From Branchiostoma floridae (taxonomy: Eukaryota; Chordata; Leptocardii; Amphioxiformes; Branchiostomatidae), in the NCBI RefSeq assembly GCF_000003815.2, contig NC_049990.1, forward strand, positions 3,771,830 through 3,835,829: a DNA stretch of 64,000 nucleotides, read 5' to 3'. The position numbers and the translations under genes were made by a program. The notes beneath the pieces were generated by a model. That model ran no database searches, was not told the DNA's origin, and was given only the letters and a program-made list of their open reading frames with translations. Positions 29,701 through 40,000 of this stretch are shown here, one piece after another. Each line of letters opens with the position of its first letter. Position 1 is the stretch's first letter.

Positions 29701-32700
29701 AAACGCCTGTCAGGCTTTTGGGTCGATCGGTTACGCTGCTAGTGTTGTGATCTGTCAGGATGTTTGTATATATTGTTTCTTTCTGTTCTACTCGCCCCTC
29801 TTGCTGTTTCATTGGCGCCCGACGAGGACGAATCTTGAAAACAAAAGGGGGAGTAGTGTAACAGTGGGGGGTTCAAGTAGTGCTAACTGACCATGCCAAA
29901 CGCCTGTCAGGCTTTTGGGTCAATCGGTTACGCTGCTAGTGTTGTGATCTGCCCCCTCTTGTTGTTTCATTGGCGCCCGACGTGGCCCTGGTGGATAACA
30001 GGCCGGAGATGTGCCTGCCCACAGGGATCGAACTCGGAGATTCGAGGACGAATCTTGAAAACAAAAGGGGGAGTAGTGTAACAGTGGGGGGGTTCAAGTA
30101 GTGCTAACTGACCATGCCAAACGCCTGTAGGGCTTTTGGGTCGATCGGTTACGCTGCTAGTGTTGTGATCTGTCAGGATGTTTGTATATATTGTTTCTTT
30201 CTGTTACACTCGCCCCCTCTTCTTGTTTCATTGGCGCCCGACGTGGCCCTGGTGGATAACAGGCCGGAGATGTGCCTGCCCACAGGGATCGAACTCGGAA
30301 ACTCGAGGACGAATCCTAAAAACAAAAGGGGGAGTAGTGTAACAGTGGGGGGTTCAAGTAGTGCTAACTGACCATGCCAAACGCCTGTAGGGCTTTTGGG
30401 TCGATCGGTTACGCTGCTAGTGTTGTGATCTGTCAGGATGTTTGTATATATTGTTTATTTATGTTCCACTTGCCCCCTCTTCTTGTTTCATTGGCGCCCG
30501 ACGTGGCCCTGGTGGATAACAGACTGGAGATGTGCCTGCCCACAGGGATCGAACTCGGAGATTCGAGGACGAATCTTGAAAACAAAAGGGGGAGTAGTGT
30601 AACAGTGGGGGGGGGGGGGTTCAAGTAGTGCTAACTGACCATGCCAAACGCCTGTAAGGCTTTTGGGTCGATCGGTTACGCTGCTAGTGTTGTGATCTGT
30701 CAGGATGTTTGTATGTATTGTTTCTTTCTGTTCTACTCGCCCCCTCCTGTGTTTCACTTCATCGACGTATATCATATTTCAGGCACGTGTGACCTGTCTA
30801 GCCAATCTGGCCGTGCAGGCCCTCTCGGGCCACCCGGACCTCCGGGAGAGATGGGGCCACCAGGGCCGGCTGGCTCTGTGTCCGTCGGGCCACCAGGGCC
30901 TCAGGGGCCGATGGGACCCGCTGGGCCGCCCGGTCCACCAGGGCCGGGGACGAACGAGTGCTCAAAACCTGGGACAAATACTCGACCATCCGTGGAGTGC
31001 GAGTCCAATACAAGTAAGGCATTATCATTCTGTCATACGATTCTATACACTATTTTGACTATCAAAATTAAGTTTGCATTTCTCTTATGCAATGTACTTT
31101 ATTTGCATTGTTTACAACGCACCATTTATAGTGAAAGAAATGTCTTCCTCGATATATGCGCGTGTTACATACTGGTGACCGCATAGTGCGTTTACCTAAG
31201 ATNNNNNNNNNNNNNNNNNNNNNNNNNNNNNNNNNNNNNNNNNNNNNNNNNNNNNNNNNNNNNNNNNNNNNNNNNNNNNNNNNNNNNNNNNNNNNNNNNN
31301 NNCATGGCAGGGTACAGTGTCAGTGTCATCAGGGACAGGGATGACAATGTCGGTGTGAATGTCGTTCAGCACCAGGGATAGGGATGGCAGGGTCGGTGTG
31401 AATGTCATTCAGCACCAGGGACAGGGACAGCAGCGTCAGTGTGGATGTCATTCAGCACCAGGGACGGGGATGGCCGTGTTAGTGTGAATGTCATTCAGCA
31501 CCAGGGACAGGGATGGCAATGTCAGTGTGAATGTAATTCCAGCACCAGGGACAGGGATGACAGTGTCAGTGTCATTCAGCACCAGGGACAGGGATGGCAG
31601 GGTCGGTGTGAATGTCATTCAGCACCAGGGACGGGGATGGCAGCGTCAGTGTGGATGTCATTCAGCACCAGGGGCAGGGATGACAGTGTTAGTGTGAATG
31701 TCATTCAGCACCAGGGACGGGGATTGCAGTGTAAGTGTGAATGTCATTCAGCACCAGGGTTAGGGATGGCAGTGTCGGTGTGCATGTCATTCAACACCAG
31801 GGACGGGGGTGTCAATATCAGTGTGTCATTTAACAGGGACAGGGATGCTAGTGATCGCGTGAATGTTACTTAACACTTAATACAGGTTTTTTCATTCCAG
31901 CAACTTGCCCCAAAGATTACGAAAAGTGGCGTGGAATTTGCTTCAAGGCGTTCAACATACGTGCAACCTTCAACGAAGCGGTCGACTTATGTCGTAAAGA
32001 CGGCGGCACCCTCGCCATGCCCCGAGACGCCGAGACCAACGCCTACCTGACTACGATACACGAAGCCATGGCCGTCTACTCCGGATTCTGGATCGGCCTG
32101 TCCGATCAACATGAAGAGGGGGTCTTCAAGTGGGTGTGTAATGTTTGTTCGTTCGGACCCCTAACTAAAACAACATGAGCTAATTGACTCATTTGCATTA
32201 GCTGTGTCTTAGCCTTGCCTTCCTTTGAAATCCAAAATTGTCTTCAGCTTGACTTTGACTTGTCTTTGTTCTCTTTGGAATCGAAATGGTATTAAGTCTG
32301 AAATTCTCTTACAACGTTTCCGATTGTACATCTGAAATTGTCTTCATTCATAGCTAGAGTATAAAAGACCTGTTTCTTCTAGATCACGTCAGTGTCACTG
32401 ATGAAAACTGGTGGATTCCAGTTGAAACGTCTAGCCGTTTCCAAAACCATATCCAGTTGCTTGAGTAACTGCTTTTTGGTATATCTTATTACCTGGATAT
32501 CTAACCTTCATCGACGTACCTTGTAGTGCCTTGTGGTACATTGGGCAGCAAGTTCCCTTGCTGTTCCAGGAGCAGGGTATATTTCTACGGAGGGTTTTGT
32601 CAAGCTCTTTAACGTACGGAACTTCCATTTCAGATCCCTTCTGAAAGCTTAAGACGGGTGTAGCCCAATTAACCAAAACGTCCTTCCCAGCAACTGTCCT

Positions 32701-33720
32701 TCATGTGTAATGTGTAACAACCCTCTCTCGTCCATCCATTCCACAGGTGGATGGTACTGCACTAGGAGAGTACAACGACTGGGATTCCGGCGAACCAAAC
32801 GATTACGGTGAGCACAAGGACTGTGTTCTCCACATGGTGCGGGGCACATGGGTCGATGCGACATGCCAAGTTCCCGCTCGCTTCATCTGCCAAGTTGTTC
32901 CAGGTATGTAAAAAAAACAAAAACAAGAAAGACTCACTCTTGAAATAGTTGAACTGTAATTTCCAACACCAAAATTGGACTCACCCAAATTTTGTCCAAT
33001 TTTGGTGTTGGAAATTACAGTTCAACTATTTCAAGAATGACTTGTACCAACACAGATGAACTTTCAAGTTAAGAAAGACTCACGTTTATCCCAAAATTAT
33101 CGGGTGGTCAGGGTGGATATCGGGCGTGTAGGGTCGATGTTGGGCGGTCAGGTTTGATGTCGGGTGGTCAGTGTTGATGTCGGGCGGTCAGAGTCGATGT
33201 CGGGTGGTGTAGAATGGACAAGTCACATGTCCAATTCATTTGGTAGAGAAGACCATCATTTCAAATAGATTGACGCTTACCTTCTTGGTATTTGCATAAT
33301 CAATGAATGAATGAATGAATGAATGAAGACCTTTATTGTACATACATACATACCCACTGGGTTCAGTACAGGTCACAACAAACGATACAACATGCTACAA
33401 TGAATCTACACTACTCAAGAATAGTATTCTACTGCGTACATTCGGCTTCTTCTCGTTTCTATGTGATATTGAAAATGTAAGAACAGATATGCTTTATAAG
33501 TAAAGGTTTGTCTAGATTCATAAGGAATATAAATTTGTCTATATTACTTAGATGTATGAAGTGGGGAAACATGGGTTCTATGAGACAAGATAAAACAAGA
33601 AAATTACAAAAAACTGAATATTTCATGCAGGTATGAGGTCTCTGAACTCTTGCTCATTCTGTTACAGTGGTGACGTGTAGCAAGACCGCCGACGAGCTTT
33701 CTCCACTGCTCCAAGAATAG
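26773..33720 (+). CDS. Type II membrane collagen-stalk C-type lectin
   Basis: Exons: 26773-26836, 27494-27577, 28032-28148, 28748-28831, 30783-31013, 31901-32133, 32747-32903, and a tentative last exon 33668-33720 (stop 33718). All internal phases agree (phase 1 up to the lectin exon, then 1/2, 0, 1). The predicted product of about 340 aa has a cytoplasmic tail with a PNAMY motif (about 41-45), one hydrophobic segment (about 71-89, [18 protein letters not shown]), a short coiled-coil stalk (about 92-117) and about 15 Gly-X-Y triplets with one break (GSVSV). The C-type lectin domain from about 194 has six cysteines, WIGL and a mannose-type EPN. The usual WND calcium motif reads WVD, so sugar binding may be altered. 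The likely role is pattern recognition at the cell surface. A second in-frame ATG at 26794 has a better start context. The last exon is weak; the true C-terminus may differ. Confidence 0.85.
28186..28358. mobile_element. Short TIR element, family CAGATCCTACGGTAGCA (copy 2)
   Basis: The best-preserved copy. The ends TAATCCCCAAGCAGATCC and GAATCTGCTTGGAGATTA, plus the subterminal AAGATAGTA / TACTATCTTAT, form inverted arms of about 35 bp. It lies in the lectin intron after the transmembrane exon. Confidence 0.75.
28915..29200 (+). mobile_element. 3' end of a LINE (tail GCAATAAAGATTATTATT)
   Basis: A stretch with a degenerate C-terminal LINE-like reading ([15 protein letters not shown]...) is followed by GCAATTAGCCTTCGGGCATG and AATAAAGATTATTATTAT. 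The GCAATTAGCCTTCG motif recurs in the fragment at 41945-42045. It is 5'-truncated and multiply stopped. Confidence 0.6.
29523..29659. mobile_element. Foldback-family copy that hosts the TRIM insertion
   Basis: GCAACTGGATATCATTTTGG and later TTACCTGGATATCTAATCTT match the family at 20885 and 32430. The copy is interrupted exactly at CTTC by the miniature LTR element. Its remaining end (CTTCATCGACGTA) resumes at 30757. Confidence 0.75.
29660..30756 (+). mobile_element. Tandem array of a miniature LTR retrotransposon (TRIM): 5 LTRs, 4 internal regions
   Basis: LTRs (start TGTAACAGTGGGG, end TTGTTTCA): 29660-29811, 29857-29969 (about 40-bp internal deletion), 30077-30230, 30338-30490 and 30598-30756. 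Each of the first four is followed, after one T, by a primer-binding-like TGGCGCCCGACG(T/A)GG, close to the site complementary to animal tRNA-Lys(CUU). Internal regions are 45, 107, 107 and 107 bp. Each ends in a purine tract AAAACAAAAGGGGGAGTAG directly before the next TG. The whole array is flanked by CTTC/CTTC. No gag or pol sequence exists. It sits in the lectin intron and ends 26 bp before the collagen exon. The central internal region carries GAGTTCGATCCC on the minus strand, like a pol III B box. Confidence 0.85.
31203..31302. other. Assembly gap (100 N)
   Basis: A standard-size 100-N gap at the left edge of the inverted minisatellite in the lectin intron. Confidence 0.99.
31303..31860. 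repeat. Minisatellite, reverse orientation of the 25-kb array
   Basis: About twelve units of AATGTCATTCAGCACCAGGG plus ACAGGGATGGCAGTGTCAGTG. This is the reverse complement of the unit at 25055-25614. Open frames run through it because the unit spans 43 or so bases and stops are rare. They are not genes. It lies between the collagen and lectin exons. Confidence 0.9.
32430..32520. mobile_element. Member of the CAGTTGCTTGAGTAACTG family (intact TRIM target site)
   Basis: CCGTTTCCAAAACCATATCC, CAGTTGCTTGAGTAACTGC and GGATATCTAACCTTCATCGA match the copies at 20885 and 29523. This copy retains the uninterrupted junction CTAACCTTCATCGACGTAC. Confidence 0.7.
32939..33035. repeat. Perfect 42-bp inverted repeat with 13-base loop
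   Basis: The left arm 32939-32980 (CTTGAAATAGTTGAACTGTA...) is the exact reverse complement of 32994-33035. It lies 35 bp after the donor site of the last well-supported lectin exon. No mismatches were seen, suggesting a recent insertion or ongoing gene conversion between the arms. Confidence 0.9.
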
Positions 33721-34140
33721 CTTCCTCAGGTTGGAAGGTGTCAACCCAGATGACTCTGAAATTTCTAAAGTTAAGGTTATTTCAAGCTGTAGTATAGACT
33801 ATAGAGTCATAAACCTTTTTCGTGTATACTTGCAGTTTTGAACTCCATTTATCAAGCAGTAGTATGGAGTCATAAACATTCAAGACTATGGACCGAGCTT
33901 TCACCGCTGCTCCGTGAATAGCTTCTTCAGATTGAAAGGTAGCAGCCCAGATGACTTTGAAATTTGTGAAGTTAGGGCTATACCAAGCTAAGTATAGACC
34001 TAGAGCCTTAAGCTTTTTCGAGTAAGCAAGGAGCCTTGATTCAACGCAACTTGTAACCATTCTTCTTTTATCAAGCTGTAATGTGGAGTCATAGATATAT
34101 TCTTCATGAAAGACAACGTGCAATGTTTTGCAAAGCATCC
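33300..34140 (-). mobile_element. Retroelement relic on the minus strand with internal duplication
   Basis: Read on the minus strand it ends in an ATTCATTCATTC tail after AATAAAGGTC, a common LINE/SINE 3' layout. A block of about 200 bp (about 33688-33880, with CCCAGATGACTCTGAAATTT) is repeated with divergence at about 33888-34110 (CCCAGATGACTTTGAAATTT). A 118-codon minus frame (33782-34138) contains FKVIWAATFQSEEAI but no domain I can name. Confidence 0.45.
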
Positions 34141-34962
34141 TTCAATATTCCTGTAATATCAATGCAAGAGTCCGTGAAAGTTTTTAGTCCTTTCACCAGG
34201 GCTCTAGCCAGCTGTTTTTCTGTCAATTGGCGGTAGGTTGCTGCGTGTGACGGAAAAATTTTAAAACCAATCCGTAAACCTTACCGGCTTACGGACAAAA
34301 ATCCTTGGTGGAAGCTACAGGTGGCTTGGGGACGCCGTCCACGGCCGTATTAAACAGCCACACACTGTTTGTTTTGCTATTGTTATGATTGTTGACAAAG
34401 TGTGTCAGCACCATTTTGAATACAATAATCTCATTAATAAAAACCCGTTTTTCAAGGTCTCAGTTCAGTCTCTGTAACTCACGAATAGTGTTTTCGTGAC
34501 AATAGTAATTAGCTAGACGGAAAAAATTTTTGAGCTGGCTAGAGCCCTGCCTATCACAATTCCTGTAAACAGAGCAACCATGTATAACTTACCTGTTTGA
34601 AAAGTTTGCCATCTATATTCCTTATATCCTAGCTGTTTCTTGAATGTTGACTATATTTCTTATTCCTGCCTGTAAAGTTGATGACATTTGCTTTATCTAT
34701 ATTTAAGGATAACTTAGTTGCCACTGGACGAAATGATATGCAGATTCGATATAATCAGAACCAAAACCATGCAAATATGATAGATGTAATATACATTACT
34801 CTTTCTGTCTAAAACGAAGCGGTATCCCAAGATTTCTGAAATAATTTTTTTCGAAATTCCTTACAAGAAATAGAGTCTCTTTTTTGTAGAGAATTGGTTT
34901 GACATATTTCAATCATTATGAAGGTAATAAACCTATTGACATTTTCCTGCTGCTTCCACACT

Positions 34963-35122
34963 GACATCATCGATTCATGTGTACAATTAACATCATCGAT
35001 TCATGTGTACAATTGACATCATCGATTCATGTGTACAATTGACATCATCGATTCATGTGTACAATTGACATCATCGATTCATGCGTACAATTGACATCAT
35101 CGATTCATGTGTACAATTCACA
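34963..35122. repeat. 26-bp tandem repeat, six copies
   Basis: GACATCATCGATTCATGTGT plus ACAATT, repeated almost without change (one TGCGT variant). It is followed by a short ATC triplet run. Confidence 0.9.
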
Positions 35123-35365
35123 ATGTCATCATCATCATCATCTGTTGTGTAGGCTTGAACAAATAAAATCATCAACTGCTGATACGTAGAATAGTATAAT
35201 TGTGCTTTATTTTCATATTTCCATTATCAACCTCAAGCACTTGACAAGTGAAAATTTAAACAAATACAGAAAGGTCAATATTGACTTAGTCACCAAAAGC
35301 CAGTTGACTTGCATATCTCTTGTAGACAAAAGGATTATTCAACAAAAATATGTATTGTTTGTAAG

Positions 35366-35855
35366 TACACACACTACCAAAATGATTTTTGCTTACCCCA
35401 TGGACAATTCTTATATGAAGAAAAAACATTCTTGCTAGAAGCAAATGTAGAATAAAATTCTAAGCAAAACAAGAAACAACCAAAGAATCTTAATTCTCAC
35501 GCAAAGAACAATTAATTTTCTTATTCTTCTTTGGTGAAGAAAATTTTTCTCACACCTAAGAATTTAAGCAAAACCTTTTTTTCTTATGATGCAAGAAAAA
35601 ATTTTAGAAATGCTTGCTTTTTTTATAACTCTATTAAGTAATACAAGAATTTCTGCTCTTGATGTAAGAAAAGTATTCTTGGTGTAAGAATATTAATCTA
35701 AATTCAAGCAAAAATTTGCTTGTCCCATGGACAAGCACATTTTTCTAAGATTTCTTGGGTTATTATAATACAGAATAATTTTCTTCCTGGAAGATAAATT
35801 TTCTGTGAGGAACAAAAACAAGATACACAAAAAAAGTCATTTTTGGTAGTGCATA
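35366..35855. mobile_element. AT-rich TIR element (CACTACCAAAATGA ends)
   Basis: The left end CACTACCAAAATGATTTTT (from about 35372) and the right end AAGTCATTTTTGGTAGTG (to 35851) are inverted, and TA flanks both sides. The interior is about 75 percent A/T and is rich in TTCTT/AAGAA motifs and internal inverted sub-repeats (CCCATGGACAA appears near both ends). There is no transposase, so it is MITE-like. Confidence 0.7.
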
Positions 35856-36016
35856 CAACATAACCTTCAATCAACATAATTTTTTAAACAAGCTTCCATA
35901 ACATACTTAGAAAACTGTCTTGGTCCCTAGATCCCAGTTGTAGCAAAACCGTACCAAAAATATGTTCTGGGGCAAACAAAGAAACAAACAGAATTTGTCC
36001 ATGTACATTTCATTTA

Positions 36017-36328
36017 AGTCTAAAGGTGGAGTCACACATGTGTATATACTTAAGTCTGTATGAGGCGCGCATGGCAGTATTTGCCTCCCACAGGTCTTTG
36101 GAAAAATATTAGAAATTAGGCAAACGTAAACAGGAAACATGTCAGACGAGTTAGCTGGGTCGCTAATCATACTTCTCGGTCAGCTAACACATCTAGCATG
36201 TTATGTATCTATATTTTTCCAATTTGTACTATTTTTCCCGCGACCTGTGGAGCCTGGTAGAGACTAAGAGCGTCATACACACCTCAAACGGACTTGAATA
36301 TATACGCATGTGTGACCCCACCTTTATG
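36017..36328. mobile_element. Foldback element with TAAAGGTGGAGTCACACATG ends
   Basis: The left arm (about 36019-36056, GGTGGAGTCACACATGTGTA) and the right arm (about 36291-36324, GCATGTGTGACCCCACCTTT) are imperfect inverted repeats enclosing about 230 bp. Secondary inverted motifs (CCCACAGGTC / GACCTGTGGAG) lie inside. No gene. Confidence 0.7.
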
Positions 36329-36887
36329 TCAAGTTCAGCTTGGCTATTTCCTGTACCCTTTGTCCGGGTACTGCCAGTGTATTTCTGTTCTAGCCAACAA
36401 GACACAGCACACTACCCTTGTATAATCTTCATGTACAGAGCTGATGTGTTTACAAACAAAATGTAAACAAATAAACAAACAAACACCGGATCATTGAAAA
36501 TCTGTTGATATCAAACGTTGGGTTCACTTGTGCTGTTTTTCTATATCTGTGATCTAGACTGTTTATTTTTTATGATGATGTCTTCATTGTAGTCAAGGGA
36601 CATTTGGTTAACTGAAAAAAACTGTACAGTATGATGCATATTGCTTCAGTATCTGACATCTGTCCCTGTTTGTGGCTTCAGTACATGTATATTTCAAACT
36701 GTGTATTGAAAGAATATATCTAGTACAAAGATACAACTTGCTTTCGACAAATGGTTGTTTAATGAATTAAACAATTCAATGCATGCCAAATTGATGTACT
36801 GGGTTATAGCAATCAAGGCTATTAAGTGACAGAAAAAAAACTTACGGATTGACACTTTAAGTGTTCTCATGTTTTCTACACACATAC

Positions 36888-37035
36888 AATCTCCAGGCAG
36901 ATCCTACGGTAGCATGAAATAGTATCAAAAGCTGGCAGAGGAGTGAAGCCGGCCTAGGAGTGTGTTTCGCTACTGGGGCAAATGGACACCTTTTGGCTGA
37001 CTATTCTCCATAGAAAACTGTACATCTGATATCGG
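36888..37035. mobile_element. Short TIR element, family CAGATCCTACGGTAGCA (copy 3, right end degraded)
   Basis: The left end AATCTCCAGGCAGATCCTAC and GGCAGAGGAGTGAAGC match copy 1. The right end has decayed. It lies just past the CLNS1A stop codon, so it probably falls in that gene's 3' UTR on the opposite strand. Confidence 0.6.
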
Positions 37036-37060
37036 GATTGTTGTGGTTGTTTTCCTGGGT

Positions 37061-40000
37061 TCACTTCTCGGGGTCTGCATCGTCGAACTGCCCTACCTCC
37101 ATGGGCTCTGTGGGCTGAGTAGTATCATCATCGTCTGAAGTGATGTAAAAATTATACCAAATTAGAAGATGAAGTACATTATTGCTAAAAGTTGGAGTCG
37201 TACTATATATCATATTAATGATACGAATATTAGACAACAAAGAAATCTTTATTGACAACAAAAGTACAGCGACTTTCATAAGATCTACAACAACTACTTC
37301 TATAGTGTTAGTTTGTATCCTGAAGGGCTCACTCTCACAGCAAAAAAACACAATTTCCAATGTCAGCATTGTTGTAACTTGTATATCATAATCTGTTATA
37401 AGTACAAATAAATTTATTTTTTGGTGTAATAACAGGGCATAAAATTCATCTTTAGACATCTATAAATTCCAATCCCATCTTCCAAGTGTCACAACTTCTG
37501 AAAATTCCTCAAACTTTTCACAAGTCTCGAGAACATCAGCCATTCTGTTCACCGTGCACACACACACCCAGCTTACCTCTGCCATTCAGCTCACCGTGCA
37601 CACCCCCCATGGTTTGTGAGAATTCCCCAGCCTGTCCGTTTCCCACACCTGGCACCTGTATGACACTCTCCAGGTGTGCCAGCGTGGCCCGACCCTCCTC
37701 AGTCAGGTGTTCAAACCCTTCCGCATCCTCAAAATACTCAGCATCTCCACAGCCATCCTCCTCTGTGAGATGGAAACAGCCGAAAATAATTTCATCAGGT
37801 TCGTAGAACATATATACTGGAGTTTTCTTTTGCACAACCAGTAATTTCTCTCACCTGCTTAGGCCTAAGGGAAAATGTTGGAAACCTGCTGACCCTAGAC
37901 TTTTTTTGGGTGAGTCACACAGTTCCAGTTAGAATTCTTATTCAGTCTGCTTCCTATTCATGTAAAAAAATACTTGTCCTTTTCTACACTCACTCACTCA
38001 TTATCCGGTTTAGCGTCCATTGTTCCCTGTCTTGCAAGGATTGGATGTTGCGTGGTGTCGTTTAGGTCTGATTGCTTATCTCTAGTTGCCTCTAATGAAG
38101 GATAAATGTATTGTATTCCATAGATTTGTAACCATTATGCATCAAATTAAAGTTTGGCAGAGGCCATATACATATTATGGCACATGGCCCTGGCTTACCA
38201 TACTCCTCTTCATCAGAGTCCAGGTCCTCCGGGTCTGGGTGTAACATCTGACATCCACTCATGGCCTGGAACATGGGGTCCACTGGAAACATACAGAATA
38301 ACAGGTCAAATAAAAATCTAACATTGATCAAAGTTGTAGTTCCTGAATGGACAGCATACATCATTACATGTAGTTTCACAGGTCCGCTGTAAGTTACAGT
38401 ATTCACAGATAGACATCATGAAAGAAATATTTCACTTCCACAAGTATCATTTTTGGGATAGCAATGCTATGATCTAGTTCAAGACGTGCCATCAACATGT
38501 TGTCCCAACCTAGTTAACATGGGATCCTGTTTTGTAACTGCAGGGTGTTTTGCTCACAACCTTTCGAATTCTGTGATACTACTGATCTTGAGTCCTCGGG
38601 AAAGGCACTTTCAAGACATTCCTCACTTCACGAGGGTGAAAATGAGTACCTTTTGTATAACTTGAGTCCAGTGCAACATTGTTCTTGTCAGTCCAAAAGC
38701 ACATAAAAGATTTTACCTTTCTTACATGTAACTGTTGCTGGTCACCATTCACAAGGACTGCAAACCAGTAGGCTTGCCATACTCCATGAGTGGCTTTCCA
38801 TCACAATGACTGACGAGCAACAATAACTTTCAAACATAGATTTAACAACGTACATGTAAACAGTATGTTAAAAGAGGAGTCAGCCTTACATATACAAATG
38901 TAGTGTTGTCCTGGGGAATGAAGCTGACCTTCGTCATGTCAGCTTGGTTTTCTTTTATGTTACTGTGGCTTATCACCATTCAAAAGGACATCAAACCAGT
39001 ACCACAGTAGTAGCAGTACTAATACACTTGCCATACTCCAGTCACAAAGACTGATGAACAACAACTATCAAGAAGTGAAAGGGGATTGCTTACATGCTGT
39101 GTTGTCCTGGGGGATGAACCTGACCTCCGTCATGTCAGCTTGGTTTTCTTCTTCTTCCTCCTCGTCACCTGACCCTGTATCTGCTGGGCTGGGCTCCTTA
39201 TCTAGATGTAGAGTGAGGTTGATAAGAAAAAAAGTTTCATATGTTTTTTGCTACTCTGTCTTATAATATACATGCAACATGATTTTATACCATGATGAGT
39301 GAATGTTGAACTGTTGTATGTTTGATGGCAGCCAATATCAGAACTGCAGACCGGGCAATAAAATAGAAAACAAATGTTGTAGCATTTAGAAAGGCACTTT
39401 ACACCAGGCCCCGGTACTGTTTTCTTACTCATTTCAAGTATCAACGAGTATCTATCTTATGTGTTAATTTAAATATCAATTTTTTATCCAGTCATGTACA
39501 ACTCCAGATATAAACAACAACAGCGATCGCTTGTATCCTTCCACAAATACGAAAAAAACCCATAAACAACATGTACTCACCTGTGATGTCAGAGTCTAGC
39601 ATGATGTAGAGACACTGCTGTGGAAACGCTGTCTGGTCTCGAGACACGGCGTGGAGGGATATGGACGGGTACTGTAGGTTGAACCCCTCTCCGCCGGGAT
39701 TGGTCCATGCTACACAACTGTGGAACAAACAAACAAACAAACAGATAAACAATATGGACATGTACTGCAGGCTGAACGCTTCTCCATCGAGGTTGGTCTA
39801 GGCTACACAACTGTGGAACAAACAAACAGATAAACAAATAAGCAGATAAACAACATGGACGGGTACTGCAGGTTGAACCCCTCTCCGCCTCGGTTGGTCC
39901 ACGCTACACAGCTGTGGAACAAACAAACAAACAAACAGATAAACAATATGGACTGATACTGTAGGTTGAACCCTTCTCCGCCAGGGTTGGTCCAGGCTAC

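Larger units (their letters stand above)
33721..37060. other. Intergenic stretch between lectin and CLNS1A
   Basis: No exon was recognised. It contains the minus-strand retroelement relic, a 26-bp tandem repeat, an AT-rich TIR element and a 300-bp foldback element (listed separately). Confidence 0.5.

Noticed and set aside
29660-30756. A CRISPR-like array or a multi-copy small gene (repeated [10 protein letters not shown] frames)
   Set aside because: Repeat lengths, TG...CA borders, primer-binding site, purine tract and target duplication identify LTR-element structure. The repeated short frame lies inside the LTR and lacks any domain.
31439-31873. 144-codon open frame of repeated [10 protein letters not shown]-like peptide
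   Set aside because: It lies entirely within the 43-bp minisatellite. The mirrored array at 25 kb gives similar frames on the other strand.
33668-33720. Firm assignment of the last lectin exon
   Set aside because: Phase and acceptor fit, but the sequence overlaps a duplicated retroelement block (33688-33880 and 33888-34110). I kept it only as tentative within the gene entry.
34963-35122. A CRISPR array
   Set aside because: The 26-bp units are contiguous without unique spacers, in an animal genome.
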